Under the pieces are notes generated by a model. That model searched no databases. It saw nothing but the letters and a program-made list of their open reading frames with translations, and was not told the origin of the DNA. A stretch of DNA of 64,000 bases from Helichrysum umbraculigerum (lineage: Eukaryota > Streptophyta > Magnoliopsida > Asterales > Asteraceae), in the NCBI GenBank assembly GCA_949592205.1, contig CATIUR010000001.1, positions 208,822,250 through 208,886,249 on the forward strand. The letters are read 5' to 3'. Shown in pieces: positions 63,733 through 64,000 of this stretch. The number at the start of each line of letters is the position of its first letter. Position 1 is the first letter of the stretch. The position numbers and the translations under genes were made by a program.

Positions 63733-64000
63733 TATAACACCCCTCATTTTAAATGTCATTTAAATATAATAAATCCGGAAGCGTTAGTCCAACTTTCAAA
63801 CAATACCAAGTTACATTACAAATTCAACCTAGTTTAAAACATATTTCATCAACATGGGTGTTATTTCAAAACCAAAAGATAACATTGATTTATACTATCA
63901 AATATCAGAGTAACGTCAAGTTGTCAAACATTCCTTTCAGTCCAACTTCTTGCCCACCCGATAAAATCTATAACCTGCAAGAAGTGTTAATGTAGGGGAT
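63733..64000 (-). repeat. start of another Tekay-like LTR, cut by the window end
   Basis: Begins tataacacccc, with atccggaagcg and the cttcttgcccaccc...cctgcaagaag pair in the same order as the Tekay-1 LTR (17542 onward), but diverged elsewhere. Related family member; orientation inferred from Tekay-1. Confidence 0.7.

Noticed and set aside
1..64000. CRISPR array, operons, tRNA or rRNA genes
   Set aside because: Sequence is plant nuclear repeat DNA. No regular spacer arrays, no ribosomal sequence, and tRNA-like words only as primer sites or SINE boxes.

Overview
The window is plant nuclear DNA, made almost entirely of nested mobile elements; I see no ordinary host gene. A eudicot, probably Asteraceae, is suggested by the two large Ty1/copia elements, whose third gene belongs to a domain family I remember mainly from Asteraceae repeats (inference from memory, not a search result).

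Layout. 1-3017: non-coding flank with an hAT MITE, a SINE-like unit and a decayed Stowaway-like piece. 3023-17348: Copia-1, a complete minus-strand SIRE/Maximus-type element (TSD tcatc) with gag, pol and a long env-position gene. That gene is split by four GT-AG introns whose phases all fit. 17495-45740: a small hAT-type element (TSD attatata) cut open by a nested stack. The stack is a gene-less Tekay-like element (17542-45091, TSD acccg), then a gag-only Tekay-like element on the other strand (20225-39438, TSD ttcat), then Copia-2 (23473-35934, TSD gaaat), which sits inside the zinc-knuckle region of that gag. Copia-2 has the same gene order as Copia-1, but its env-position gene has no introns.

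46062-61648: a 15.6-kb near-perfect inverted repeat. Each arm holds about one genome of an endogenous caulimovirid (movement protein, coat protein, PR-RT-RNase H, transactivator and small ORFs). The unit is bounded by hAT-like termini and a perfect 8-bp direct repeat. Both copies are damaged, at different places. 61657-64000: non-coding flank with a Mutator-like MITE and the first 268 bp of a further Tekay-like LTR.

How the parts relate. In the Copia elements gag packages RNA, pol supplies PR-IN-RT-RNase H, and the env-position gene appears to be reached by splicing: a strong acceptor lies 2 nt before its ATG in both. Each Copia element also carries its own short motif (ACTCGC in Copia-1, ACGTCGC in Copia-2), repeated dozens of times in its LTRs, leader and the spacer before the third gene, often as inverted pairs. 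Element-specific motif arrays together with a divergent accessory protein are the best candidate here for an undescribed system. The pararetroviral palindrome is the second.
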